Source: Ignavibacteriales bacterium
Lineage (GTDB): Bacteria; Bacteroidota; Ignavibacteria; UBA10030
NCBI GenBank assembly: GCA_026390575.1
Contig: JAPLFR010000016.1
Coordinates: forward strand, 124,001 to 188,000
DNA: 64,000 nucleotides
Direction: 5' to 3'
The position numbers were made by a program, and so were the translations under genes. This document shows positions 43,496 through 53,086 of the stretch, in pieces. Below the pieces are notes generated by a model. That model was not told where the DNA came from. It ran no database searches and saw only the letters and a program-made list of their open reading frames with translations. Numbering within the stretch: the first letter of the stretch is position 1; every line of letters starts with the position of its first letter.

Positions 43496-44665
43496 ATGAA
43501 TACAGATGTTATCATCATTGGAGCAGGCGCAGCAGGACTCATGTGCGCTATCGAAGCCGGCAAGCGAGGACGCTCCGTCCTTGTTGTAGATCATAATAAG
43601 AAGATCGGCGAGAAAATCCGAATCTCCGGCGGCGGCAAATGCAACTTCACAAACAGAAATGTGAATCCGTCGAATTTCATCTCACAGAATCCACACTTCT
43701 GTAAATCTGCATTAGCACGATATACACCGACAGATTTTATTTCGCTGATTGAAAAACATTGCATTCACTATCACGAGAGGAAACACGGCCAACTCTTCTG
43801 CGATGGAAGTGCGGAACAAATCATCCACATGCTCGTAAAAGAATGCCAGAGCGTCGGAGTTACTGTTCAGACCGACTCGAAGGTTAAAAGAATCACACAG
43901 CTGGAAGATGGCTTCGAATTGATCACTGATCACTCCACATTGATCACTGCTCATCTTGTCATCGCTACCGGCGGACTTTCGATTCCAAAGATGGGCGCAA
44001 CAAATTACGGCCTCAAAATTGCTGAACAATTCGGCATCAATATCATTCCACCAAAGCCGGGGCTCGTGCCATTAAAATTCGATTCAAAAGATTTCAATTC
44101 ATTTCAAGAACTGAGCGGTGTTTCGCTTGATGCTGAAGTGAGTTACAAGGGAATTTCATTCCGGGAAAACATTTTGCTTACACATCGCGGTTTAAGCGGT
44201 CCTGCTATTTTACAGATTTCATCTTACTGGAATCCCGGAGATTCTCTATCAGTCAACCTTCTTCCAGACATTGACGCTCTCGACTTGTTGAAAACACATC
44301 ATCATAGCAAAAAACAGCCCGCAACGATCCTGGAACAATTTCTCCCTGCGAGCTTTACGAAAGCGTGGTTTGCACAAAGAGGAGAATCGAAACCGATGAA
44401 TCGATATTCGACAGATGACTTGAAATCGATTGCCGCATCGCTTACGAACTGGCTTCTTGTTCCGACCGGAACAGAAGGCTATGCAAAAGCTGAAGTGACT
44501 ATCGGCGGCGTCGACACGAATGAACTCTCTTCAAAAACCATGGAATCAAAAAGAATCCCCGGTCTTTTTTTTATTGGCGAAGTGGTTGATGTGAGCGGTT
44601 GGCTTGGAGGGTACAATTTTCAGTGGGCCTGGTCATCCGGATGGGCGGCGGGACAGGTGGTGTGA
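43496..44665 (+). CDS. BaiN/HI0933-family FAD-dependent oxidoreductase
   Basis: 389 residues from the ATG at 43496, preceded by GGAAG at 5 bases; the frame extends upstream but that part overlaps the divergent R-M gene and is not family-like. FAD-binding motif IIIGAGAAGLMCAIEAGKRG at the N-terminus, then ISGGGKCNFTNRNV, VIATGGLSIPKMGATNYG and the C-terminal FIGEVVDVSGWLGGYNFQWA are all typical. Substrates of the family are mostly unknown (some reduce bile-acid intermediates). Residues 142-153 (LITDHSTLITAH) are encoded by a heptamer repeat tract. Confidence 0.92.
   Translation: MNTDVIIIGAGAAGLMCAIEAGKRGRSVLVVDHNKKIGEKIRISGGGKCNFTNRNVNPSNFISQNPHFCKSALARYTPTDFISLIEKHCIHYHERKHGQLFCDGSAEQIIHMLVKECQSVGVTVQTDSKVKRITQLEDGFELITDHSTLITAHLVIATGGLSIPKMGATNYGLKIAEQFGINIIPPKPGLVPLKFDSKDFNSFQELSGVSLDAEVSYKGISFRENILLTHRGLSGPAILQISSYWNPGDSLSVNLLPDIDALDLLKTHHHSKKQPATILEQFLPASFTKAWFAQRGESKPMNRYSTDDLKSIAASLTNWLLVPTGTEGYAKAEVTIGGVDTNELSSKTMESKRIPGLFFIGEVVDVSGWLGGYNFQWAWSSGWAAGQVV
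43920..43954. repeat. Heptamer repeat tract in the flavoprotein gene
   Basis: Five consecutive 7-mers: TGATCAC, TGATCAC, TCCACAT, TGATCAC, TGCTCAT. They are in frame and encode the variable stretch just before the conserved LVIATGGLS strand. Confidence 0.65.
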
Positions 44666-44676
44666 AAAGGAGAAAG

Positions 44677-44704
44677 CAGTTTTCAGTTATCAGTTATCAG
44701 TAAA
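44677..44704. repeat. Heptamer repeat tract after the flavoprotein gene
   Basis: CAGTTTT, CAGTTAT, CAGTTAT, CAGTAAA in tandem, starting 12 bp after the stop codon. The same unit occurs inside lpxK (8669-8687). Confidence 0.7.
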
Positions 44705-44726
44705 AGAATAATGCTTTTAAAAAAGG

Positions 44727-44748
44727 CCGCGCTGATTTCTCAACGCGG
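44727..44748 (-). terminator. Terminator for the M16 peptidase gene
   Basis: CCGCG/CGCGG with a 12-base loop; on the minus strand it is followed by CCTTTTTT. It lies about 107 bp beyond the peptidase stop, in the convergent gap. Confidence 0.7.
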
Positions 44749-44854
44749 GCTTCAACTTACTGCAAACTGAAAAATGATGATTGGTAACTTTTAATTAATA
44801 TCCAGTCCTGCAGGATTCATTTTCAGACCACAGGCTGCCAGTGTGAATACCCGG

Positions 44855-47845
44855 TCAATGAGTGATCTGTTCAATCTTTCCAAACAAATCTTTTTGAGCT
44901 TTGACTTTTTCCTCGTTTCCGTAAACACAAATGACTTTCTGGGCAAGAACATCCGCAACCATCTTCCTCATCGCTTTGATATCGCTCAGAGTTGTCCCAA
45001 TAACCTCGTCACGTTCGTGTTGTTGATCCTCCGGTTTTGACTTTTCCAAATAGTACCTTACAGCGACATCACCTTTCTGTGAAGGTGTCAATGGATGATC
45101 CAACCCGGCAATTGTGCCGATGATGTACCTTGTCATCTCTTTGTCGGTAACCTCGAGTTTGTCGAGATAATCAGGAATTGCATCGTAATTATCCAGACTC
45201 TCCTTAAGATTTGGATCACGGTAGGAACTGAATATCACCTGTCCATTTTTTGAAAAATTACTGAATCCTCCATACGCACCTCCAATCACCCGAATACGGT
45301 TTTGCAGCCAATCGGAAGAAAGAATCTGGCTGAGTACATGGATCTTTCCATTCCAGGAATAGCCGAGTTGCTTGAAATCATATCCTTTCATTACATATTG
45401 CACTTTGGAAGCAGTAAGAAATCCCTCGTTCTTTTTTTCGAAAGTAAACTTCCAGGTTTTGAGCTCTTCTTTTCCAGGAGAAAGAGCATTTGCGTACTTT
45501 GTAAATTCCTGCGTGACAGCCGGCATATCATTCTTTCCGCACGTTAAGGCAGTAACAAAATTGCCTTTCTTGAACAATAGCGAGGCAGTTTGAGCGAGTT
45601 TCTCGCTGATCTCTTTTGATTTTTTATCGAAGTTCGTAGCCAGATCCGTGACAAACCAGTAGTATTCGAATCCATTTATCAATTCATTCAACATTCCCGT
45701 ATTGGTAAAATAAGACAGAAGTCGCCGCCGAGCATATCCGTACCCATCCTGTTTCACCTGAGCATCGAGCCTTGCTTGATGGCGCGTGACAATTGATTTG
45801 AGGCGCTCTATATCTGCATAACGTGTGTGGTTCGTGATTTCAGTGAGTAGTTCGAACAACTTAGCAGTCTTCGTGTTCATGACCTTCGCATTGAGCACAA
45901 ATTTCGGAATCATCAGGGTATCACTATTGCTCTCCAGGTATGTAGCGATAGATGCATTAAATCCGCCTGTATGGGTATTCAATGCTATATCCAAATCACC
46001 AAAAGAATAATTATCTGTATTCTGGCTTCCAAGCACTTCGGCAAGGAGCGCTGCGTATGGGATCAAGTCCGCAGGCAGAGCGCGCAGGTCAAAGTGCATT
46101 CGCGTGTAAACAACGTCGTTTGTGAATTCTTCATGATACAAAACCGGAACATCTGAAACGGTTTGTTCCTCAACTGCGTACCATGTTGCTTTCGGATTGA
46201 TGTCTTTTCTCTCCAGCAGAGGAATCGTTGCAAGCGCTTCAGGTGTATTTTCCCGCTTCTGATACTCCACCAATTCCTGAGTTTCTTTGACCAATCGTTC
46301 CTTTGCTTTTACAGAAAGTGCAGCTCTATATTTCTTTAACTCCCGCTCGGTTTTTGCATTATTCTCTTTTTCCAAACCCGGTTTTGGTTCTAGCACCAAG
46401 AGAAGTGCATGCGGATTCTTGATGATATAGTTTTGTATAACGGATTCAAAGTATTTACTATCGAGTGCAGTCTTCACTTTCGCCAGTGGTTTTTCGTATT
46501 CCAGAGTTAGGAATGGATCATCGGCAAAGAACCATCCCGGCAGAATCTGGAAATTGTAGGTAATACCTTTTTGCGCATCATTCCCTTCACGCAATTGAAA
46601 TTCAGTGCGGTTGATCGCTCCTTCGACCGCTTTTTTATCCAGTCCATTCTTTACAACCTCATGAAGTGTTGACATGACAATGTCAAAGAACTTCTTTTTA
46701 TCCGTTGGATTGGCATTCTGCACCTGGATCTGAAACACGTTCTGCTGAAGCTCGTCCACAGATGCATTCACATCCTGACCGATGCCTGCTTTCTGTAATG
46801 CCAGCCGGATCGGTGCGGCTTCCTGATTCACGAGAAGATCGCATAAAATGTTCAGCGCCATTGTGGTTGCTCTGTCCGTATTGAGTCCTGCAACGACATT
46901 GAAGGTCAGATAGGTTTGATTTTCAGCCTTGCTCCCTTCCGCTGTGGCATAGAATGCTGTAACTTCTTTCATCTTTGAAAATGGTTTTTGAATAGGAAAA
47001 CTTTTTGGACAGGAAGCTTTATCGTATTTTGAGAGATAATCCTTGTCGATGTAGGCGAGTTCTTGGTCTAAATCTGCATTACCGTACAGCATAATATAGC
47101 TGTTCACCGGGTGGTAATATTTCTTGTAAAACTTCACGAACTTATCGTATGTCAATTGTGGAATCGCTTGCGGATACCCGCCTGCAGTAAACCGATATCC
47201 GTTGTTCGGAAAAAGGTTCTTATAGATTTGATAATTCAATTCTCGCGTCGGATTGGAATAGGAACCTTTCATTTCGTTATAGACAACCCCTTTATAGACA
47301 AGAGGAGCCTTCACCGAGTCCATCTCATAATGCCAGCCTTCTTGTTTTAAAATGCGAGGATCACTCACTACGAGAGGATTGAATACGGCATCTAAATAGA
47401 CATGCATGACATTGAAGTAATCCTTGTCGTTTATACTTGCAAAGGGAAAACACGTAAGGTCATTACCGGTAAATGCATTGAGAAACGTTATCAGCGATCC
47501 CTTCATCAGCTGATCAAACGGACTTTTCACAGGAAAGTTCTTAGAGCCATTCAGTAGGGAATGCTCCATGATGTGTGGTGTACCTGCATCAGATTCCGGG
47601 TCTGTCTTGAATGCAATGCTGAATGTTTTATTCGGATCATTTGCAGCTATTTTAAGAAGGCGCGCCCCGCTTTTTATATGTTCGAAGTAAAGACATTCGG
47701 CATTTACTTCCTTCACGAAACGTTTCTCGAGGAGCTTAAACCCGTGGAAGGTTTCTCCCTTCTTGAATTCACTAGCTGGAGCATTAGGAGACGTCATAAC
47801 AAGAACCAGTAGTAGAAACAATTGAATGGATAGTGTGAGCTTCAT
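44855..47845 (-). CDS. M16C (PreP/Cym1-like) zinc metallopeptidase, exported
   Basis: 996 residues from the ATG at 47845 (GGAG 9 bases upstream); a TTG five codons earlier is less likely. An N-terminal hydrophobic signal is followed by the inverted zinc motif HIMEH (91-95 from this start) with the distal acidic ligand region VVYNEMKGSYSNP. The ~1000-residue length with two M16 halves fits the presequence-protease group that digests short peptides inside a closed chamber. Export suggests periplasmic peptide clean-up. No operon partner: the next gene upstream is 230 bp away. Confidence 0.92.
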   Translation of the reverse strand: MKLTLSIQLFLLLVLVMTSPNAPASEFKKGETFHGFKLLEKRFVKEVNAECLYFEHIKSGARLLKIAANDPNKTFSIAFKTDPESDAGTPHIMEHSLLNGSKNFPVKSPFDQLMKGSLITFLNAFTGNDLTCFPFASINDKDYFNVMHVYLDAVFNPLVVSDPRILKQEGWHYEMDSVKAPLVYKGVVYNEMKGSYSNPTRELNYQIYKNLFPNNGYRFTAGGYPQAIPQLTYDKFVKFYKKYYHPVNSYIMLYGNADLDQELAYIDKDYLSKYDKASCPKSFPIQKPFSKMKEVTAFYATAEGSKAENQTYLTFNVVAGLNTDRATTMALNILCDLLVNQEAAPIRLALQKAGIGQDVNASVDELQQNVFQIQVQNANPTDKKKFFDIVMSTLHEVVKNGLDKKAVEGAINRTEFQLREGNDAQKGITYNFQILPGWFFADDPFLTLEYEKPLAKVKTALDSKYFESVIQNYIIKNPHALLLVLEPKPGLEKENNAKTERELKKYRAALSVKAKERLVKETQELVEYQKRENTPEALATIPLLERKDINPKATWYAVEEQTVSDVPVLYHEEFTNDVVYTRMHFDLRALPADLIPYAALLAEVLGSQNTDNYSFGDLDIALNTHTGGFNASIATYLESNSDTLMIPKFVLNAKVMNTKTAKLFELLTEITNHTRYADIERLKSIVTRHQARLDAQVKQDGYGYARRRLLSYFTNTGMLNELINGFEYYWFVTDLATNFDKKSKEISEKLAQTASLLFKKGNFVTALTCGKNDMPAVTQEFTKYANALSPGKEELKTWKFTFEKKNEGFLTASKVQYVMKGYDFKQLGYSWNGKIHVLSQILSSDWLQNRIRVIGGAYGGFSNFSKNGQVIFSSYRDPNLKESLDNYDAIPDYLDKLEVTDKEMTRYIIGTIAGLDHPLTPSQKGDVAVRYYLEKSKPEDQQHERDEVIGTTLSDIKAMRKMVADVLAQKVICVYGNEEKVKAQKDLFGKIEQITH

Positions 47846-48077
47846 GATAAGTTTCTCCAAGAGTGGTTCGACTCATAGAATTATTTAATAACAACGCAGT
47901 ATATGAAATAAGAGATATATTTTTCACATTTTTTCGATTAACGGTCATAGAAATCGATGAATAAAAACACCTTCATGAACTTCACATTTTAGCTATAAGC
48001 TCATTTATAAGAATGTATAAACTGTTTCTATAAAGGGGACCAGGATATTGGTTTTATCAAAAACTACCGAATAACAA

Positions 48078-48848
48078 TTAGAAAGACAAGAAGTCGAGAA
48101 CCGTATCGGAAAATTCTTCTGGTGCGTCCACATGCACCCAATGGCCTGCGTTTTTGACAGTGACAAGCTCCGCTTTTGGAAAAATTTGGCCGATGAATGG
48201 TAAATCTTCCATTTGGATATACTCTGAGTTCTCACCACGGATAAAAAGTGCCGGACCTTGAAATTGACGATCTCGCGGAAGTTCTTCATTGATCTGTGCA
48301 TAGTTCTTTTCAATTGCATCAAGGTTCAGTCTCCAATGAAACAAGCCGGAGTCATCCCGCATCAGATTCTTCATGAGAAATTGCCGGACCGACGCTTCAG
48401 GAATCTTCAAAGCAAGTGCTTCATCGATGTCTTTCCGATATCGAAAGGCATTCAAATCGAGAGAAGTCAAAGCATTAAAAACTTGGTCGTGTTGTGCTTG
48501 ATATGATCTCGGTGCGATATCTACAACAATGAGTTTATCAACAAGTTCCGGATGAAGCAATGCCGCAAGCGCTGCAGTTTTTCCACCCATGGAATGCCCC
48601 ATCAACGAAGTTGAAGGAATGCAATGCTGCATCATAAACTCTACTACATCCTCTGCCATCGCCTGGTAGTTGAACACATCGCTATGCGGTGAACGTCCAT
48701 GATTTCGGGCATCTGGAATAAATGTGCGAAAGCGCTCGCCAAATATTTTTCCAAATGAATGCCAATTATCTGACGAGCCTAATAATCCATGAAGTATGAT
48801 GAGCGCCGGTAATGACTCCGAACCATATGCAGTATAGTGAAGATGCAT
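48078..48848 (-). CDS. Alpha/beta hydrolase (YbfF/ABHD11-like esterase)
   Basis: 256 residues. HGLLGSSDNW oxyanion region, DARNHGRSPHS, nucleophile Ser in GHSMGG, and C-terminal His in NAGHWVHVDAP form a complete catalytic triad pattern of the YbfF/ABHD11 esterase group. Probably cytoplasmic, as no signal peptide is seen. The start lacks a clear ribosome site. It follows asnA by 95 bp on the same strand. The 217-bp gap downstream shows nothing recognisable. Confidence 0.88.
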   Translation of the reverse strand: MHLHYTAYGSESLPALIILHGLLGSSDNWHSFGKIFGERFRTFIPDARNHGRSPHSDVFNYQAMAEDVVEFMMQHCIPSTSLMGHSMGGKTAALAALLHPELVDKLIVVDIAPRSYQAQHDQVFNALTSLDLNAFRYRKDIDEALALKIPEASVRQFLMKNLMRDDSGLFHWRLNLDAIEKNYAQINEELPRDRQFQGPALFIRGENSEYIQMEDLPFIGQIFPKAELVTVKNAGHWVHVDAPEEFSDTVLDFLSF

Positions 48849-48943
48849 GGATAGGGCCGTTAGAGTATACTCTCACTGCAATGGAGAGAGCAGTTTTCTT
48901 CTGATCCATGGGATAAAAACGAATCGCGAGAAGATCAGCTTAT

Positions 48944-49957
48944 TCATAACAAAACGATATTGTTTTGTTTGCATTCTGCGATCATTTCTTCCGGCCAGAT
49001 GCTTGCTTGAATTTCTCCGACATGGGCTTTACGAAGATACAACATACATAAGCGTGACTGGCCGATACCGCCGCCGATGGAAAGCGGCAGCTCGTCATTC
49101 ATAAGCCGTTGATGGAATTTTAATTTCAAACGCTGTTCTTGTCCGGATAGTTTGAGTTGTTTATCAAGTGCCGCCTTGTCAACACGGATTCCCATAGATG
49201 ACAGCTCAAAGGCGCATTCTGTAACGGGATTCCAAACAAAAATATCGCCGTTCAAAGTCCAATCATCGTAATCAGGAGCACGTCCATCATGCTTTGTTCC
49301 GTCGGTAAGCTTTCCGCCGATGCCAATAATAAACACAGCTTTGTATTCACGGACAATTGCATCCTCCCGCTCCTGCGGTGTTAAAGTTGGATAACGTTTT
49401 AGTAATTCTTCCGAATGAATGAATGTAATTTCTTCCGGAAGAACCGGCTTGATTTCAGGATATTCATGATACACATATAATTCTGTACGGCGAATAACAT
49501 CATAAATCGTTTGAACGATCCTTTGAAGATATGTCAGCGTCCGCTGTTCGGCAGTGATGACTTTTTCCCAATCCCACTGATCGACATACAACGAATGAAG
49601 GTTATCCAGCGTTTCATCTGAACGAATTGCATTCATATCAGTATAAATGCCAGAACCAATAGGCACTTTGTAATCAGCTAATGCCATCCGTTTCCATTTT
49701 GCCAGAGATTGTACAACTTCAGCCTCTTGATCTTTTAAATGTCGTATTTTGAATGCAACCGGACGTTCAACACCATTTAGATCGTCATTTACTCCGGTAC
49801 CCTTCAAAACAAATAATGGAGCTGTCATACGAGTAAGATCTAACTCAAGGGCAAGATTTAATTGAAAAAAATCTTTGATTTTTGCAATGGCGTGTTCAGT
49901 CTCATATAAATCTAAAATCGGACGATATCCTTGTGGTATAAAGAAGCCTCTCGGCAT
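48944..49957 (-). CDS. asnA: Aspartate--ammonia ligase (asparagine synthetase A)
   Basis: 337 residues, the usual AsnA length. This class II aminoacyl-tRNA-synthetase-like enzyme makes asparagine from aspartate, ammonia and ATP. Visible pieces: VLKGTGVNDDLNGVERPVAF, WDWEKVI, IFVWNPVTECAFELSSMGIR and the C-terminal SIGGGIGQSRLCMLYL. A strong AAAGGAG ribosome site precedes the ATG. It is divergent from the HhH protein gene with a 151-bp intergenic region likely to hold both promoters. Confidence 0.95.
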   Translation of the reverse strand: MPRGFFIPQGYRPILDLYETEHAIAKIKDFFQLNLALELDLTRMTAPLFVLKGTGVNDDLNGVERPVAFKIRHLKDQEAEVVQSLAKWKRMALADYKVPIGSGIYTDMNAIRSDETLDNLHSLYVDQWDWEKVITAEQRTLTYLQRIVQTIYDVIRRTELYVYHEYPEIKPVLPEEITFIHSEELLKRYPTLTPQEREDAIVREYKAVFIIGIGGKLTDGTKHDGRAPDYDDWTLNGDIFVWNPVTECAFELSSMGIRVDKAALDKQLKLSGQEQRLKLKFHQRLMNDELPLSIGGGIGQSRLCMLYLRKAHVGEIQASIWPEEMIAECKQNNIVLL

Positions 49958-50108
49958 AAAACACTCCTTTGAATTGTTGAGTCAGTGTGATCGACTTCTA
50001 AAAAATCGGAAAGGATTAGCGGAAAAGCAATTCATATGTAATTTTGCATCTCGATTGTACGGGTGGTACATTAAAATTATCATAGTATCAGACAAAGGAA
50101 AAAGCGTT

Positions 50109-51014
50109 TTGAAAACTGCGATAATCACACTTGATGCACCTAAGGATTTCGACTTTTGGCGAACAGTGTACAGCCATGGCTGGTGTTCTTTACGCCCGTT
50201 CAATGTGGATAAAGAACATCGGGCATTGAACCGTATTCTTACTTTGACCAACGGCTCACTCGTTCTCTGTGAGATATCAGAAAAAAAAGAATCATTGCTG
50301 AACATCAAAACGGAGAGTGCTTTATTGCTTACTGTTGCTCACCGTTCCGAAGTTATCGGGCAAATTGGATCGTGTTTGCGATTGACAGAAGATTTCTCTG
50401 ATTTCTATCGTGAAACTCGACGTTATCCGAACTATCGATGGATTGCTAAGATAAAGGCCGGGCGCATGCTTCGCTCGCCTTCGGTCTTTGAAGATGTTGT
50501 AAAAATGATTTGCACAACAAATTGCAGCTGGGCGTTTACCGAAATCATGACAAACAATCTTGTTGAAAAACTTGGCGAATCATTTGATCATGGCCTTAAA
50601 TCTTTTCCTTCGCCGGAAGCACTTGCCGGCACAACAGATCAGTTTCTGCGAAAGCACATTAAAGCCGGTTACCGTTCTCCGTATCTATTAGAATTTGCTG
50701 AAAAAGTTGCGAGCGGCAGTTTGGATATTGAATGCTGGCGTTCATCTGAACTTTCAACAGAGGCACTCTTTAAAGAACTTCGCTCCATCAAAGGTGTTGG
50801 TGCGTACTCGGCTGGAAACATGCTCAAACTGCTCGGCAGATATGACTATCTTGGACTTGATTCATGGGGACGAGCTCAGTACTTTAAAATGTATCACAAC
50901 GGGAGAATCGTCAGTGACCGTACGATCGAACGAAGATATACGGGAAAATGGCGCGGACTTTTCTTCTGGCTGGAAATGACGAAGTACTGGTACGATCACG
51001 AGTTTCCATTCTAA
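50109..51014 (+). CDS. HhH-GPD DNA glycosylase-like protein
   Basis: 301 residues from a TTG at 50109 with AAAGGA about 9 bases upstream. The frame runs further up, but that part is antisense to the asnA start and not conserved-looking. The helix-hairpin-helix is LRSIKGVGAYSAGNML (about 223-238), followed at the expected distance by LGLDSWGR with the likely catalytic Asp251. The N-terminal half resembles the AlkA/OGG-type beta domain (WCSLRPFNVDKEHRAL). Likely a base-excision glycosylase for alkylated or oxidised bases; the substrate is unknown. Repeat-rich DNA lies downstream. Confidence 0.78.
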   Translation: MKTAIITLDAPKDFDFWRTVYSHGWCSLRPFNVDKEHRALNRILTLTNGSLVLCEISEKKESLLNIKTESALLLTVAHRSEVIGQIGSCLRLTEDFSDFYRETRRYPNYRWIAKIKAGRMLRSPSVFEDVVKMICTTNCSWAFTEIMTNNLVEKLGESFDHGLKSFPSPEALAGTTDQFLRKHIKAGYRSPYLLEFAEKVASGSLDIECWRSSELSTEALFKELRSIKGVGAYSAGNMLKLLGRYDYLGLDSWGRAQYFKMYHNGRIVSDRTIERRYTGKWRGLFFWLEMTKYWYDHEFPF

Positions 51015-51072
51015 AAATTATTTTAGCTAATCAGTGAACGAGATAACAGGTTCATTGTCGGCATTGAGTGTT

Positions 51073-51611
51073 GAACTCCTAACGGAGTTCTCATGCATTT
51101 GTTGGTTTTTGTTACAAACGTGCGACTCCTACGGAGTCGTACCTGTAAATTAAAAATCTACAAATCTCGTATGCCAGCCTTCTTGAACATACACTTCGTA
51201 CTTAGACGAACCTGCCGCGAGCTTGGATTGTCCGTTTATAACCCTCCGTAACAACAGCAATGTAGAACTCCAGACGAGTTTCACATATTCGGGTTAGTAA
51301 TTTCGATTTATCTGAAATGTTTCCGTTGAATTCCTACCGGAGTTCTCATAAATTTTTCGGTTTTGTTATAAACGAAGCTGTCTAAAAAGTCCGGAGTTGT
51401 CATGCTGAACTCGTTTCAGCATCTGTTTTTTTATAAAAAATTAGACCCCGAAACACTTGCCTGCGTGCCGATGCACTTCGGCAGGCAGGAGTTCGGGGTG
51501 ACATTTTCATTCTTTTTGGACAACCCCATACAAAGCTGAAATCCATAAATCCCGTAGGGATTGAACATTTATAAACCTCCAAAAAAAAATCACAAAACTC
51601 CGTAGGAGTTT
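51073..51611. repeat. Cluster of ACTCC/GGAGT palindromes and related hairpins
   Basis: GAACTCC-TAAC-GGAGTTC (51073-51090), CGACTCC-TAC-GGAGTCG (51123-51139), a degenerate copy near 51264-51282, a copy at 51328-51345, AATCCC-GTA-GGGATT (51548-51562) and AAACTCC-GTA-GGAGTTT (51595-51611). Two other hairpins, TGCTGAA/TTCAGCA (51403-51421) and TGCCTGC/GCAGGCA (51458-51487), are interspersed. The whole 51015-51689 gap is repeats without a supported gene. Confidence 0.85.
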
Positions 51612-51689
51612 CACTCATTCGATTTGGCGGATTCGATTTATATGTCATGGTCCACTTGTCATACTGAGGTGTTACACACAATCAACGAC

Positions 51690-51723
51690 AAAGCCCCCGA
51701 TTGTATGATCAACCGAGGGCTTT
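51690..51723. terminator. Hairpin after the lipoprotein gene
   Basis: AAAGCCC and GGGCTTT form a 7-bp stem around a 20-base loop, 43 bp beyond the stop of the minus-strand lipoprotein gene. Short T-rich stretches flank it on both strands. Confidence 0.6.
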
Positions 51724-51765
51724 GCTTTCTTCCACCATCACAGAGAGGGGGACTCTGTGAATTTC

Positions 51766-52716
51766 TTATTGAATGATGAAGGGAATTCCCCACACTTGAG
51801 ATGCAAACTGAGCTTGATTATCATAAATCGATTGACGGGTCAGTACGCTGACAAACACATTGAATCTACCCGCGAAAGAACCATTCCAGTTGTTTTCATA
51901 CACACGCGTGAAGGTTCCATCACCATTCGCTACGGAACTTACAAGGCTCATTTGTGCCCGCATGAAACGGTCTGCAAATTCAAACCATAGGGGTCGATGT
52001 GCTGTTACAACGTCGCTATCCGGGTCTGTGCTCTTGACTGTAACGACAATTTTAAATATGCCAGCTGGATTTGCATTCCATTCCCGTAATCCCCAATGCT
52101 GATGCATCGATGCAAAAGGAATTTGGAAGAGGGAATCGAGCGGATTCATAATCTGTACAGTGTCCTGACCGGAGAAAAGTGTGACGTTTTGGATTGAGAT
52201 ACCCATGGTACTTGTTCCACCTTGTGTTCCCGATACAGCAACTATTTTCCAATTCGACAACTGGGAAAATTTTCGTAAAGGAACGCGCATAAACTCTACT
52301 TTGTGCACAAGGGTTTCTGCCAGCGGTTTAAAGATGATTGTGTCTTTAGGTGTCTGCTTGACCCGAATCCATACTTGTCCGGTTAACGTGTTGGTTACTG
52401 TGGCAATGACTGTGGAATCATTCACATGGTTGTAAGTAACAGTACGTGATGAGGTTTGAATTTTTCGTCCCCATCCATTGGGAACGATTGCTGCATCTGT
52501 TTTTGCCAGCGATGGATCAGCATCATTCAATGCAGCAGCGTCTGTCGTAAAGAGCGGATCCTGTGCGATGATACTCCCCATTGCAGATTGATCCTGCTGC
52601 GCTACAGGCCTGATTTGATCAGGCTGAGTCGCCATAGTTGACGATCTTTCGCATCCCTCAAAGTAAAACAGGATAAGCAAGCATGCGCTTGTGATAACGG
52701 CGATCTTTTGTTTCAT
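51766..52716 (-). CDS. Lipoprotein of unknown function
   Basis: 316 residues. A lipoprotein signal peptide (lipobox FEGC, Cys22) is followed by a low-complexity Gln/Asp/Ala stretch and then a mostly beta-strand-rich region with repeated Val/Thr patterns (DSTVIATVTNTLTGQVWIRV, GIFKIVVTVKSTDPDSDVV). I do not recognise a family. The ribosome site AAGGAG is strong. It stands alone between a repeat cluster and rsmI. Probably outer-membrane-attached. Confidence 0.75.
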   Translation of the reverse strand: MKQKIAVITSACLLILFYFEGCERSSTMATQPDQIRPVAQQDQSAMGSIIAQDPLFTTDAAALNDADPSLAKTDAAIVPNGWGRKIQTSSRTVTYNHVNDSTVIATVTNTLTGQVWIRVKQTPKDTIIFKPLAETLVHKVEFMRVPLRKFSQLSNWKIVAVSGTQGGTSTMGISIQNVTLFSGQDTVQIMNPLDSLFQIPFASMHQHWGLREWNANPAGIFKIVVTVKSTDPDSDVVTAHRPLWFEFADRFMRAQMSLVSSVANGDGTFTRVYENNWNGSFAGRFNVFVSVLTRQSIYDNQAQFASQVWGIPFIIQ

Positions 52717-53086
52717 AGTATTCTCCTTTTAAACGTGTACTGTTTATTTTGTATGAACGTTCTTTGTACTATTAGATACGATCATACAGAATTGGTTTAA
52801 AGGGATTATTTTAGAATACTGGCTTTCTGGTTTCAAGGAAACTCTCTTTTATATTATTGACATATTCTCTTATTATTAAAACAATCCGCAAACAATAAAG
52901 TTCCTTCTCTTTATCACCCAAAAAAAGACAACACTCAATTTCTGTCGTATGTGTAGCCAAAAACAAAAATGTTTTTAAATCCTTGCAATGAGTGGGGGGA
53001 AAAAATTGAAATATTGGATCAACTAATTCGACGTAATGTTGCCGGTAGGTTTACATGATTAGCTATGTCATTCGATGCTGTATAAA
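52717..53086. other. 370-bp AT-rich intergenic region
   Basis: It contains upstream sequence of the lipoprotein gene and the 3' flank of rsmI. I see no gene, clear hairpin or repeat in it. Confidence 0.5.

Noticed and set aside
49875..50108. N-terminal extension of the HhH protein
   Set aside because: It is antisense to the asnA 5' end and the composition does not look like protein; a TTG with a good ribosome site at 50109 explains the gene.
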